The notes beneath the pieces are model-generated. The model saw only the letters and a list, made by a program, of their open reading frames with translations, had not been told where the DNA came from and did not search any database. The translations under genes and the position numbers were made by a program. 64,000 nucleotides of DNA from Arthrobacter celericrescens (GTDB taxonomy: Bacteria > Actinomycetota > Actinomycetes > Actinomycetales > Micrococcaceae), in the NCBI RefSeq assembly GCF_003614925.1, contig NZ_QYLP01000096.1, forward strand, positions 1 to 64,000, read 5' to 3'. Shown here one piece after another: positions 16,151 through 24,305 of the stretch. The number at the start of each line of letters is the position of its first letter. Within the stretch, counting starts at the first letter, position 1.

Positions 16151-16205
16151 GAACTGGCAGCAGATGACCCCTGAACGCCTTTCAAGGGGCAGGTGCTGCC
16201 AGTTC
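16151..16205. repeat. Imperfect 55-bp palindrome downstream of the terminator
   Basis: Outer 12-bp arms GAACTGGCAGCA (16151-16162) and TGCTGCCAGTTC (16194-16205) match perfectly, and inner CCCCTGAA/TTCAAGGGG segments also pair. It lies about 90 bases before the small membrane-protein gene. It does not share sequence with repeat family A or B, and no function is evident. Confidence 0.75.
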
Positions 16206-16294
16206 GCGCGTCCCTCGCACAAGATTGCTGGCACTCCGAATCCGGCCCGCAGCCTCCACTCCCCCGGCCCCAGCAGGCCACCCAGGGTGAAGAC

Positions 16295-16618
16295 GTGGGC
16301 CGCGGAACCATCTTCGCCCTCGGCACGGGAGGAACACTCAGCCGCAAAGGCGTCTGGGTCATCGTGTCCGTCACCGCCGTCACCGCAGTCCTGGCCTTCG
16401 TGGGCGGAGTGTGGCTGGACGCCGTGTCCTACCTCGGCGGCTCACCGTTGGCGAAGATCCTGGACCCGGAGCCGTGGGACCTCATGGCGTACAACCTCGC
16501 CACCAACCCGGACTTCGTCAAGGGCTATGCCGGCGACTTCCTGATGGCCCTGTTGTTCGGCGCGCTCGGCTGTTTCTTCACGCTCCGCAGCCTGTTCGCG
16601 GCAACCAAGAAGGACTGA
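16295..16618 (+). CDS. Hypothetical two-helix membrane protein
   Basis: 107-residue protein read from the GTG at 16295, which has AGGGTGA seven bases upstream; an in-frame ATG at 16193 would give 34 extra residues and overlap the palindrome. Two hydrophobic helices lie at about residues 20-42 (VWVIVSVTAVTAVLAFVGG) and 80-98 (FLMALLFGALGCFFTL), separated by a hydrophilic loop rich in Asp, Pro and Asn. The C-terminus is basic (AATKKD). It resembles small conserved membrane proteins of actinobacteria, but I recognise no named family and its neighbours give no functional hint. Confidence 0.6.
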   Translation: MGRGTIFALGTGGTLSRKGVWVIVSVTAVTAVLAFVGGVWLDAVSYLGGSPLAKILDPEPWDLMAYNLATNPDFVKGYAGDFLMALLFGALGCFFTLRSLFAATKKD

Positions 16619-16625
16619 GCAGGCC

Positions 16626-17510
16626 CTACACCCGGACCAGCAACGCCCCTGGATCCACGCGGGCGGTGAACGTCGAGGCCTTGCCTTCGTGGTCGCCGTC
16701 GAGCTGGAAATCGTCGGCGCGTTCCAGGATGACGTCCACGGACGTGCCCCGGAAGTACTCCACCGAGGGATCTTTGCTGCGGCCCCTGCCGATCACTCCC
16801 GCGAGAACGCCGAGCCAGCCCAGCTTCCCCGGCGCCACCACCATCAGGTCCAGGATGCCGTCGTCCACGGCGGCACCCGGGAAGATCTCCACGCCGCCCT
16901 GGATCCTGCCGCAGTTGCCCACCATCACGCTGCGCACGCGCCGGCTCGCCACCGGTTTGCCGTCCACGCTGACCTTCGCCTTGACCGGCTTGCCCTGCAG
17001 GTTCCGCATCGCGGCGTCCACGTAGGCCAGCCAGCCCACCTTGTCCTTGAGGTCCGAGTCGGTGTCGGCCATGATGCTCGCGTCGAAGCCGAGCCCGGCC
17101 ATCACCAGGAAGACCTGTTCGCTGCCGCCGTCGCGCACGGAACGGACCACGTCGATCCGCCGCGCCTCGCCCAGCAGCGCCGCCTTCGCCGCCCCTTCGA
17201 TGTCCGTGACGTCCACGCCGAGGTTCCGTGCGAGCAGGTTGCCGGTGCCCAGCGGGACGAGTCCCAGCGGCGTTTCGGTCCCGGCCAGCACTTCGCCCAC
17301 GCAGCGCACGGTGCCGTCGCCGCCGGCGGCAATCACGACGTCGACCCCCGCCTCAAGCGCGTCCCGCGCCTGCCCGACGCCCGGATCCTCCGCCGTCGTT
17401 TCCTGCCACAGCGGCTCGTCCCAGCCGAATTCGCTCGCGAGCCGGGCGATGACCCCGCGGATGTCCTGCGCGGCGGGTTTGGACGGGTTGATGACGACGG
17501 CGGCCCGCAT
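16626..17510 (-). CDS. Diacylglycerol kinase-family (DagK/YegS-like) lipid kinase
   Basis: 294-residue cytosolic, membrane-associated kinase-fold protein. The nucleotide-binding signature AAGGDGTVRCVGEVL and the following LGTGNLLARNLG are the DAG-kinase catalytic-domain hallmarks. The second half (GNCGRIQGGVEIFPGAAVDDGILDL) matches the C-terminal beta-sandwich. It would phosphorylate diacylglycerol or a related lipid, recycling it into phosphatidic acid. The ATG at 17510 starts one base after the stop of the upstream gene, so the two are probably co-transcribed. Confidence 0.9.
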   Translation of the reverse strand: MRAAVVINPSKPAAQDIRGVIARLASEFGWDEPLWQETTAEDPGVGQARDALEAGVDVVIAAGGDGTVRCVGEVLAGTETPLGLVPLGTGNLLARNLGVDVTDIEGAAKAALLGEARRIDVVRSVRDGGSEQVFLVMAGLGFDASIMADTDSDLKDKVGWLAYVDAAMRNLQGKPVKAKVSVDGKPVASRRVRSVMVGNCGRIQGGVEIFPGAAVDDGILDLMVVAPGKLGWLGVLAGVIGRGRSKDPSVEYFRGTSVDVILERADDFQLDGDHEGKASTFTARVDPGALLVRV

Positions 17511-17511
17511 G

Positions 17512-17940
17512 CTAGGGAGCCAGCTCGCCGGCCCGGGTCCAGCCCAGGGCCTCGTAGCGCGCCGCTGCTGCGGCGTCCACGGGCGCGTAGACAACGGCGG
17601 CGCCCTCGACGAAGGCTTCCTCCGCCAGCCGGGCCAGCACCACGGCCTCGTGGTCGGCGGCCACCTCGTCGCCCTCCACTGCGCGGACCGGGCCGAAGAC
17701 CGCGAAACCTTCGCCGAACGCCACCCGGCCACGCGCCACGGGGCGGTCGAAGCGGACCAGCTCCACGACGTCGTACTCGTCCAACGGCGCCTCGAACACG
17801 CCGAACTCGGACTCCAGCGGCGGTGCGCCATTGACCTCGCCTGGCGGGGCGGTCATGAGGACACCCGCGGGCGGGGCCGCGTCGCCGTCGTTGAGGAGGA
17901 GCCACAGGGGTTGCCAGTCGTGTGCGGTTTCCGGTGCCAT
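17512..17940 (-). CDS. Conserved hypothetical protein
   Basis: 142-residue acidic, Ala/Val/Glu-rich protein with no signal peptide or membrane segment. I do not recognise the family. The last residues (AAARYEALGWTRAGELAP) look like the final strand of a GNAT acetyltransferase, but the acetyl-CoA binding motif is not visible, so that is not called. It directly precedes the lipid kinase gene with a 1-base gap, which suggests co-translation. Confidence 0.65.
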   Translation of the reverse strand: MAPETAHDWQPLWLLLNDGDAAPPAGVLMTAPPGEVNGAPPLESEFGVFEAPLDEYDVVELVRFDRPVARGRVAFGEGFAVFGPVRAVEGDEVAADHEAVVLARLAEEAFVEGAAVVYAPVDAAAAARYEALGWTRAGELAP

Positions 17941-17980
17941 GCCTCTGACCCTACCCTTCGGGGGAATCCAAATCTGCCTG

Positions 17981-18676
17981 CTAGACGTGCTCGGCTTCGT
18001 AGCGGACCTTGAGCGCGCCGCGCTTGATCTTCAGTTCCAACACCGTGACGCCGGCCAGGTCTTCGAGCCGAGCCACGTGCGTGCCGCCGCAGGGTTCGCT
18101 GTTGACGCCTTCGATGGTGACCACGCGGTGCCCGGCCCCGTCCATCGCGGTGCTGACCGAGCCGCCGCGGGCCAGGACGGCGTCGAGGGCTTCCTGCAGT
18201 TCCGCGCGGACCTGCTCGCGCTGCTCGGGGGTGGCGAGCCCAGCCTCGAGTCCTTCGGGCAAGAAGTCCAAGCGTGCCTGGCCGGGGTAATGGCTGTGCC
18301 CGGTGCTGATCCAGCCGCGTGACTCGCCCAGGTGGCCGAGCACATGGCCGGCGGTGTGCAGCGCCGCGTGCCGCTTGCGGAGTTCCGCGTTGATGGCGCA
18401 GTCGACGGCGGTTCCGGGCTCCAGTTCCGGGCCGCCGGTCAGGACGACCAGGCCGTTGTCGCTGCGCGAGGGAACCACCGGCGCGCCGTTCAGCGTGCCC
18501 TCGTCGGAAGGCTGGCCGCCGCCCTTCGGGTGGAAGATGTTGGGGCTCACTGCGGCCCAGGCACCGTCGCCATCGGTGCCGGCGGCCACCACGGTGGCGG
18601 CGGCTTCGAAGAGGTAGGTGTCGCCGTAGTAGGCCTGTTCCTGCTGGATTCCGGGGGCTGCGGTGCTGGTGCTCAT
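17981..18676 (-). CDS. AlaX-type alanyl-tRNA editing protein
   Basis: 231-residue free-standing trans-editing protein that removes mischarged amino acids (Ser or Gly) from tRNA-Ala. The zinc-binding signature of the AlaRS editing domain is complete: HAALH (HxxxH) near residue 107 and CGGTH (CxxxH) near residue 196. The length and the N-terminal beta-barrel region (FHPKGGGQPSDEGTL, the family's GGGQ(P)xD motif) match AlaX-M/AlaX-S proteins. It is unrelated in function to its neighbours. Confidence 0.92.
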   Translation of the reverse strand: MSTSTAAPGIQQEQAYYGDTYLFEAAATVVAAGTDGDGAWAAVSPNIFHPKGGGQPSDEGTLNGAPVVPSRSDNGLVVLTGGPELEPGTAVDCAINAELRKRHAALHTAGHVLGHLGESRGWISTGHSHYPGQARLDFLPEGLEAGLATPEQREQVRAELQEALDAVLARGGSVSTAMDGAGHRVVTIEGVNSEPCGGTHVARLEDLAGVTVLELKIKRGALKVRYEAEHV

Positions 18677-18706
18677 TGGTCCAGCATAGGCGGGGGTGTC
18701 CCCGGC

Positions 18707-19054
18707 TCAGTCCTCGTCAAGGCGGTCAAGCAACTGGCCCAGCGCTTCGCGGATGTCATTGTGGTCGTACTGTGCGGCCCGGCTTTCTGCGGAGATCACG
18801 GCGCAGCGGTGGATCTTCTTGAAGTCACCGAACGGGAACTTGTAGTGCCCTTTCTGGTCATCCGGATGGTCGTCGTCCACCCCCAGATACCAGGCGGAAT
18901 AGTCGCCGTAGCCGTGCTTTTCCAGGAACGCGTTCTCTTCGTCCGCGGTAGGGGCGTGCTCGCTCCAGTCGTCGCGGACGTCCTTGACTGTTTTCCCGTC
19001 GCGGATCAGGCGCTTCGCGTGGTCAAAGGCTTTCTTGTTGAGTTTCACTGTCAT
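18707..19054 (-). CDS. Conserved hypothetical protein
   Basis: 115-residue highly charged soluble protein (MTVKLNKKAFDHAKRLIRDG at the start; HYKFPFGDFKKIHRCAVISA in the middle). It is seen widely in actinobacteria as a stand-alone small protein of unknown function. AAGGGG is present before the ATG at 19054. There is no signal peptide, membrane helix or recognised catalytic motif. It lies just downstream of pntB on the same strand, with 24 bases between them. Confidence 0.75.
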   Translation of the reverse strand: MTVKLNKKAFDHAKRLIRDGKTVKDVRDDWSEHAPTADEENAFLEKHGYGDYSAWYLGVDDDHPDDQKGHYKFPFGDFKKIHRCAVISAESRAAQYDHNDIREALGQLLDRLDED

Positions 19055-19078
19055 GGCAGAACCCCTTCGTACTTCTCC

Positions 19079-20452
19079 CTACAACCCCTTGACCGCCCCC
19101 AGCACCTTGGTCAGCGACTCCTTGGCATCGCCGAACAGCAGGGTGGTCTGCGGTTCATACATAAGGTCGTTCTCGATCCCCGCGAAGCCGGGCCGCATGG
19201 ACCGCTTGAGGAACACCACCTGCCGGGCCTGGGAGACTTCCAGGATGGGCATGCCGTAGATCGGCGAGCCGGCGGTGGTTTTCGCCGCCGGGTTCACCAC
19301 ATCGTTCGCGCCCACCACGAGGGCCACGTCCGCGGTCTTGAATTCGGAGTTGATCTCGCCCATTTCCTTGAGCGATTCATAGGGGACATTGGCCTCGGCC
19401 AGGAGGACGTTCATGTGCCCGGGCATGCGGCCTGCCACCGGGTGGATGGCGAAATCGACGTCCACGCCGCGTTCTTCGAGGGCCTCCGCGAGTTCGGCGG
19501 CGGTGTGCTGGCCCTGCGCCACGGCCAGCCCGTAGCCCGGAACGATGATCACCCGCTGCGCATAGCCCAGCAGCACCGCCACGTCCTCGGCGCTGGACGA
19601 GCGCACGGGGCGTTCGCTCACGGCGGTGGATCCCGCCGTCGAGCCTCCCTTGAAGGCGCCGAACAGGATGCCGGCCACGCTTCGGCCCATCGCCGCCGCC
19701 ATGGCGCGGGTGAGGATGGTGCCCGAGGCCCCCACCAGCGTGCCCGCCACCACCAGCAGCACATTGCCCAGCACCAGCCCGGACGCGGCCACGGCCAGGC
19801 CGGTGAAGGCGTTCAGCAGCGAGATGACAATCGGCACGTCCGCGCCGCCCACCGGCAGCACCAGCAACACGCCGGCCACCAGGCCCAGCAGCATCAGGCC
19901 GACGGCGAGCGCCTGGGAACCGCTGAACACGACGCCGGCGCCGGCCCCCACCGCCGCGAGAAGCACCAATGCCATGACCACGGGCAGCCCCGGGAACACC
20001 ACCGGCCGGGTGGTCATGAGCTCCTGCAGCTTCGCGAAGGTGATGGCCGAACCCGCGAAGGACACGGCGCCCACCAGCAGCGTGAACACCACGGCCACCC
20101 GCATCCAGCCGTCGCTGCTGTGCGCCAGTTCCAGCAGCGCCACCAGCGCCGCCGCCCCGCCACCCACGCCGTTGAACAGCGCCACCAGCTGCGGCATCTG
20201 GGTCATCTTTACCCGCCGGGCCACGGGCGCCGCCACCACCGAACCCACGGCGATCGCGCCGACGATCCAGGGAATATTGTCCAGCCTCACCGAGAGGAAG
20301 ACCACGACGACGGCGATCACCGCGCCGAAGGCGCCCACCAGGTTGCCCTGCCGGGCGGTGCGCGGGGAGTTCAGGCCCTTGAGCGCCAGGATGAAGCAGA
20401 CGGCGGCGGCCAGGTAGAGCAGGGCGGTCCACACCGGGCTGAGGAGGGTCAT
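19079..20452 (-). CDS. pntB: NAD(P) transhydrogenase subunit beta
   Basis: 457-residue beta subunit of the proton-translocating transhydrogenase, which reduces NADP with NADH using the proton gradient. About nine hydrophobic helices fill the first half. The C-terminal dIII domain binds NADP(H) and carries VIIVPGYGLAVAQGQH and the family's VGANDVVNPAAKT motif. The start overlaps the stop of the small alpha-2 gene by 4 bases, so the three pnt genes are coupled. It supplies NADPH, useful for the nearby aromatic and biosynthetic reductions, but this is a general function. Confidence 0.96.
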   Translation of the reverse strand: MTLLSPVWTALLYLAAAVCFILALKGLNSPRTARQGNLVGAFGAVIAVVVVFLSVRLDNIPWIVGAIAVGSVVAAPVARRVKMTQMPQLVALFNGVGGGAAALVALLELAHSSDGWMRVAVVFTLLVGAVSFAGSAITFAKLQELMTTRPVVFPGLPVVMALVLLAAVGAGAGVVFSGSQALAVGLMLLGLVAGVLLVLPVGGADVPIVISLLNAFTGLAVAASGLVLGNVLLVVAGTLVGASGTILTRAMAAAMGRSVAGILFGAFKGGSTAGSTAVSERPVRSSSAEDVAVLLGYAQRVIIVPGYGLAVAQGQHTAAELAEALEERGVDVDFAIHPVAGRMPGHMNVLLAEANVPYESLKEMGEINSEFKTADVALVVGANDVVNPAAKTTAGSPIYGMPILEVSQARQVVFLKRSMRPGFAGIENDLMYEPQTTLLFGDAKESLTKVLGAVKGL

Positions 20453-20766
20453 CGTGCGTCCTCCTTCTGTTTGTCCGCTGACTCCGTCCGTTTCCGCCCG
20501 CGGAACATCTCGAGCATGCGGTCGGTCACCACGAAGCCGCCCACCAGGTTGGCGGTGGCCAGCACGACGGCCAGCAGCGCCACCGCGAGCACCAGCGGCT
20601 CATGCGCCTGCCCGGCCACGATGATGGCGCCCACCAGGATGATGCCGTGGATCGCGTTGGCCCCGGACATCAGCGGGGTGTGCAGGGTGCTGGAGACCTT
20701 CGAAACCACCTCGAAGCCCACAAACACCGCCAGTACGGTGATCGTCAGCAGGCTGATGCCGTCCAT
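20449..20766 (-). CDS. pntAB: NAD(P) transhydrogenase alpha subunit, membrane part
   Basis: 105-residue membrane section of the alpha subunit, encoded separately as in many alphaproteobacteria and actinobacteria. It has three to four hydrophobic helices, including AIHGIILVGAIIVAG. ATGA overlaps occur on both sides (with pntAA at 20766-20769 and pntB at 20449-20452). The C-terminus is a short charged tail. Confidence 0.94.
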   Translation of the reverse strand: MDGISLLTITVLAVFVGFEVVSKVSSTLHTPLMSGANAIHGIILVGAIIVAGQAHEPLVLAVALLAVVLATANLVGGFVVTDRMLEMFRGRKRTESADKQKEDAR

Positions 20767-21941
20767 CAGTTCGCCCCTTCCGTCGCTGATTCGGCGGTGG
20801 TGAGCGCCGCCAAAGCCTCGGCCGTGGGCCCGTGCCGCACCGCGCCGTCGTGCGTCAAACAGCTCCCGGCCACCACCTCGTCCTCCCAGTCCGGGGCGAA
20901 GGCGCCGTCCCTGACCAGCAGCTCGAGCAGGCTGGCGACGTTCTTGGCGTACAGGCGGGAGGCGTCGGCGGGCAAGGCGGAGGCGGCGTCCTTCATGCCC
21001 ACCAGCGTCACCGTGCCCCGGCCGTCCGCCGTCGGGATCACCGTGTCCTCGCCGGCCACCACGCCTTCCACGTTGCCCCCGGATTCGGCGGCGAGGTCCA
21101 CCACCACGGAACCCGGCCGCATGGCCTGGACCATCGCGAGCGTCACCAGCAGCGGGGCACGGCGCCCGGGGACGGCCGCCGTCGTGATGAGGACGTCGGC
21201 GGCGGCCACGTGCGGGGCGAGCAGTTCGCGCTGGAGGGCGCCGCGGTCCGCGCTGAGTTCGCGGGCGTAACCGCCGGACGCCTCAGCCGTTTCGACGTCG
21301 AGCCTGATGAACGTGCCGCCCATCGAGGCGACCTCGTCCGCGGAAGCCGGCCGGATGTCGTTGGCGGACACGCGGGCACCCAGCCGCTTGGCGGTGCCGA
21401 TGGCCTGCAGGCCCGCGACGCCAGCGCCCAGCACAAGCACCCGGGCCGGCGGGATGGTGCCGGCGGCGGTCATGTAGAGCGGGAAGAAGCGGGGCAGCCG
21501 CGTCGCCGCTTCGAGCACGCAGCGGTACCCGGCCACGAGCGCCTGCGAGGTGAGCGCGTCCATAGACTGGGCCCGGGAGATGCGCGGCACCAGTTCCAGC
21601 GCGAAGGACGTGACGCCCGCGTCGGCGAGCGCCTGCACCGTGGGAAGTTCCGACGACGGCGAGGCCAGCCCCACTGTCACCGCACCCTGTTTGAGGGAGC
21701 GGACCGAGTCCGGGTCGAGCGGGCGGACGTGGAGGAGGAGGTCGAGGTTGCCGGGATCCAGGGTGTCCACGATCCAGGCGCCGGCGTCCTGGTAGGCCTC
21801 GTCCGGGTGGCCGGACTCGAGCCCCGCCCCGCTCTCGACGAGGACCTCGAGGCCGAGGGCCGCCAACTGCTTGACGGTGTCCGGCGTGGCGGCCACCCGC
21901 CGTTCGCCCTTCCGGCGTTCGCGTGCAATGCCCAGTTTCAT
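20766..21941 (-). CDS. pntAA: NAD(P) transhydrogenase alpha subunit, NAD(H)-binding part
   Basis: 391-residue dI domain that binds NAD(H). MKLGIARERRKGERRVAATP is the alanine-dehydrogenase/PntA N-terminal signature. VLVLGAGVAGLQAIGTAKRL is the dinucleotide-binding loop, followed by the RPASADEVASMGG segment. The ATG at 21941 is chosen because GGGAAGGGAG lies just upstream and the family N-terminus begins there, although the frame is open for 109 more codons. First gene of the pnt operon. Confidence 0.96.
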   Translation of the reverse strand: MKLGIARERRKGERRVAATPDTVKQLAALGLEVLVESGAGLESGHPDEAYQDAGAWIVDTLDPGNLDLLLHVRPLDPDSVRSLKQGAVTVGLASPSSELPTVQALADAGVTSFALELVPRISRAQSMDALTSQALVAGYRCVLEAATRLPRFFPLYMTAAGTIPPARVLVLGAGVAGLQAIGTAKRLGARVSANDIRPASADEVASMGGTFIRLDVETAEASGGYARELSADRGALQRELLAPHVAAADVLITTAAVPGRRAPLLVTLAMVQAMRPGSVVVDLAAESGGNVEGVVAGEDTVIPTADGRGTVTLVGMKDAASALPADASRLYAKNVASLLELLVRDGAFAPDWEDEVVAGSCLTHDGAVRHGPTAEALAALTTAESATEGAN

Positions 21942-22254
21942 CGCGCTCCCTTCCCGGAACCTCCCTTGGTCCGCGGTAACACAAGCCCGTGCAGTCGTTG
22001 GCATGAGCCTAGCCCCCGGCGGGCGCGGACGGGAGGGGGCGTTCCCTTCCGGGGCCTGGGGCGGCTGAAGCGCGAACGTACACTTGAGGTCCCGTTTCCG
22101 CGGATTTTGGGGCCGCAACTGTTCGTTCGCGCAACCGCGGCGGCCGTTCCCTTCCGGGGCCTCCGCCGTTAGGGTCGTTGTGGGCTGGGCCTCCAGCCCC
22201 ACCACGACCGTCGACGAGCCGGTTCCGGCCGCGCCGTCGGAAAGGAATGCAGCC
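21942..22254. other. Intergenic region between divergent pntAA and the FMN reductase
   Basis: 313 bases without a convincing gene. It holds the most degenerate family A palindrome (22069-22132) and a duplicated GTTCCCTTCCGGGGCCT segment (22041-22057 and 22147-22163) on either side of it. It must contain the promoters of both flanking genes, but I see no clear -35/-10 pair. Confidence 0.6.
22069..22132. repeat. Family A palindromic repeat, copy 2 (degenerate)
   Basis: The left arm AGCGCGAACGTACACTTGAG and the right arm CAACTGTTCGTTCGCGC match the family but carry several substitutions. The TCCGCGGATT centre is kept. It is the only copy between divergent genes, so a pure terminator role does not explain it. 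Confidence 0.85.
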
Positions 22255-22866
22255 ATGGCAACGTTCAAGATCGGCTACCTCGTGGGCAGCCTCGCCAGCA
22301 ATTCCATCAACCGGATCCTCTCCAAGGCCCTCATCAAGCTGGCGCCGGAGGAACTCGAGTTCACCGAAATCCCCATCAAGGACCTCCCGCTCTACAGCCC
22401 GGACTACGACGCCGACTTCCCGCCCGCCGGCCGCGCCTTCAAGGACGCCGTGGCCACCTCGGACGGCATCCTGTTCGTGTCCCCCGAATACAACCGCTCC
22501 ATCCCCGGCGCGCTCAAGAACGCCATCGACTGGGGTTCCCGGCCGTGGGGCACCAACTCCTTCGCCCGCAAACCCACGGGCATCATCGGAACCTCGCCCG
22601 GAAGCATCGGTACCGCCGTCATGCAGTCCTCCATGCGCAGCGTCCTCAGCTTCCTGGACGCCCCGCAGCTGAACGCCCCCGAGGCCTACATCAAGTTCAA
22701 CAAGGACGTGTTCGCCGAGGACGGCACGGTCTCCGAACCCCACACCGCGGAGTTGCTGAGCCACTACATGGAGGAGTACAGCGCCTTCGTCCAGCGCGTC
22801 CTGGCAGCCAACGCCCCCGGCCACATCGGCGACGAGCACCCGGACGAGGCCAAGCTGACCCGCTGA
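22255..22866 (+). CDS. NADPH-dependent FMN reductase family protein
   Basis: 203-residue flavodoxin-like reductase. MATFKIGYLVGSLASNSINR holds the phosphate-binding loop of the flavin site. FVSPEYNRSIPGALKNAIDW is the diagnostic PEYN motif of azoreductase/chromate-reductase-type NAD(P)H:FMN (or quinone) reductases. AAAGGA lies about nine bases before the ATG at 22255. It is likely a soluble quinone, azo or metal reductase with a role in redox protection; the exact acceptor is unknown. It is followed by a family A palindrome. Confidence 0.9.
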   Translation: MATFKIGYLVGSLASNSINRILSKALIKLAPEELEFTEIPIKDLPLYSPDYDADFPPAGRAFKDAVATSDGILFVSPEYNRSIPGALKNAIDWGSRPWGTNSFARKPTGIIGTSPGSIGTAVMQSSMRSVLSFLDAPQLNAPEAYIKFNKDVFAEDGTVSEPHTAELLSHYMEEYSAFVQRVLAANAPGHIGDEHPDEAKLTR

Positions 22867-22885
22867 CCCTCAGCTGCGTTTGGGA

Positions 22886-22948
22886 GCGCGAACGTACAGT
22901 TGGGGCCCTGGAATCGCCGATTTCGGGGCCCCAACTGTACGTTCGCGC
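22886..22948. repeat. Family A palindromic repeat, copy 3
   Basis: 63 bp. The arms start GCGCGAACGTACAGTTGGGG and end with the reverse complement; the centre is changed to TGGAATCGCCGATTTC. It begins 19 bases after the FMN reductase stop, in terminator position. Confidence 0.93.
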
Positions 22949-22985
22949 ATCGACGCGGGGAGCCCGCACGGCGCATCATCTCTCT

Positions 22986-23330
22986 ATGGGAACCGTCACC
23001 GACTATCTCGCAGGTATCACAACACCGAACAGGGAGGTCCTGGAGCGAGTCGTCGCAATCGCGCGTGAAATGGCACCCGGCGTCGAAGAGGGCACCAGGT
23101 ACGGCATGCCCGCACTGCTCCTGGACGGCAAGGGATTCGTCAGCGTCCTCGAGACCAAGAAGCACCTGGCCTTGTACCCGTTCAGCGGCCAGATCCTGCC
23201 CCGTATCGAGGATGACCTGGTCGGCTTTTCCTGGTCACCCGGGACGCTGAGGTTCAGCCCGGACAACCCCGTGCCCGACGAACTGGTCCGCCGCATCCTT
23301 GAGCTGCGGGTGGCGGAAATCGGCGCGTAG
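22986..23330 (+). CDS. DUF1801 (YdhG-like) protein
   Basis: 114-residue single-domain protein of the DUF1801/YdhG family, recognised by the opening VTDYLAGITTPNREVLERVV and the central GTRYGMPALLLDGK...HLALYPFSG pattern. Some members have been linked to iron delivery and many are uncharacterised. The ATG at 22986 is used; the upstream sequence contains little Shine-Dalgarno character. It sits between two family A palindromes. Confidence 0.82.
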   Translation: MGTVTDYLAGITTPNREVLERVVAIAREMAPGVEEGTRYGMPALLLDGKGFVSVLETKKHLALYPFSGQILPRIEDDLVGFSWSPGTLRFSPDNPVPDELVRRILELRVAEIGA

Positions 23331-23335
23331 CCGGG

Positions 23336-23400
23336 AGCGCGAACGTACAGTTGGGGCCCTGAAAACGCGGAAAATGTGGCCCCAAGTGTGCGTTCGCGCT
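23336..23400. repeat. Family A palindromic repeat, copy 4
   Basis: 65 bp with left arm AGCGCGAACGTACAGTTGGG and a right arm that has drifted (CAAGTGTGCGTTCGCGCT). It lies between the convergent stops of the DUF1801 gene and the IclR regulator. Confidence 0.9.
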
Positions 23401-23409
23401 AAAAAACAG

Positions 23410-24213
23410 TCAGTGCTTCGCCGAGATGTCCGCCGAAATCAGCTCCGCGGTGCGCAGGATTTCCTTGCGGACCGAGTCGAGGTACGCCTCCGGATCCGCC
23501 TGCGCCGCGACGTTCTGGGCCTGCAGTGAGACGTTGACGGCGGCCACCACCTTTCCGGCGGCGTTGCGGACGGGGGCGGCGATGGACATGAGCCCGAGTT
23601 CCAGTTCCTGGTCCAGCAGGCACCAGCCCTGCTCCCGGACCTTTTCCAGCTCAGCCAGCAAAGCATCCCGGGTGCCGATGGTGCGCGGGGTGAGGGCCTT
23701 GAGCTCGACGGCGTCCAGGTACTCGCGCAGTTTCGCGTCCGGCAGGCCGGCCAGCAGGACCCGGCCCATCGACGTCGCGTACGCCGGGAAGCGGGTGCCC
23801 ACGGTGATCCCGACGGTCATGATCCGGCGGGTCGCCACCCGGGCGACGTAGAAGATGTCGGCACCGTCCAGCACTGCGGCCGACGTCGACTCCCCCAGTT
23901 TGTGGGACAGTTCCTCCAGGTGGGGCTGGGCGAGCTGCGGCAGGGACAGTGCCGAGAGGTACGAGTACCCCAGCTGCAGCACAAGGGCTGTGAGCGCGAA
24001 GGTCTTCCCGTCGGTGCGCACGTAACCCAGCTCCACCAGGGTGTGCAGGAATCGGCGGGCCGTGGCGCGGGTGAGGCCGGTGCGGGCAGCCACTTCGCTG
24101 AGGGTCATGAGCGGGTTGGCGGCGTCGAAGGCCCGGATCACGGCCAGGCCGCGCGCCAGGGACTGCACGTACTGGTCGCTGGCCTGCGGGGCCGCGGATG
24201 CTGCGTTGCTCAT
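23410..24213 (-). CDS. IclR-family regulator of the beta-ketoadipate genes (PcaR/PcaU type)
   Basis: 267-residue IclR regulator. The N-terminal winged helix (about residues 15-80) contains MTLSEVAARTGLTRATARRFLHTL, and the C-terminal GAF-like effector domain spans about 95-260. It is closest in style to PcaR/PcaU/PobR regulators that sense beta-ketoadipate or protocatechuate (VQSLARGLAVIRAFDA start; GKTFALTALVLQLG). It lies immediately downstream of pcaJ on the same strand, behind a family A repeat, so it may be expressed with the pca operon or from its own promoter. It is probably the activator of the pca genes. Confidence 0.88.
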   Translation of the reverse strand: MSNAASAAPQASDQYVQSLARGLAVIRAFDAANPLMTLSEVAARTGLTRATARRFLHTLVELGYVRTDGKTFALTALVLQLGYSYLSALSLPQLAQPHLEELSHKLGESTSAAVLDGADIFYVARVATRRIMTVGITVGTRFPAYATSMGRVLLAGLPDAKLREYLDAVELKALTPRTIGTRDALLAELEKVREQGWCLLDQELELGLMSIAAPVRNAAGKVVAAVNVSLQAQNVAAQADPEAYLDSVRKEILRTAELISADISAKH

Positions 24214-24242
24214 GGTTACCTATCCTATTGGCGTCCCGCTGC

Positions 24243-24305
24243 CGCGAACGTACAGTTGAGGCCCCTAAACCGCGGAAAACGGGGCCCCAAATGTACGTTT
24301 CGCGC
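24243..24305. repeat. Family A palindromic repeat, copy 5
   Basis: 63 bp. The left arm starts CGCGAACGTACAGTTGAGG; the right arm ends ATGTACGTTTCGCGC with an extra T. It abuts the pcaJ stop codon, which begins at 24308 on the minus strand, and precedes the IclR gene. Confidence 0.9.

Noticed and set aside
18332..20803. 823-codon plus-strand frame across alaX, the small hypothetical gene and pntB
   Set aside because: Shadow of three conserved minus-strand genes; the translation is His/Gly/Arg-rich with no recognisable domain.
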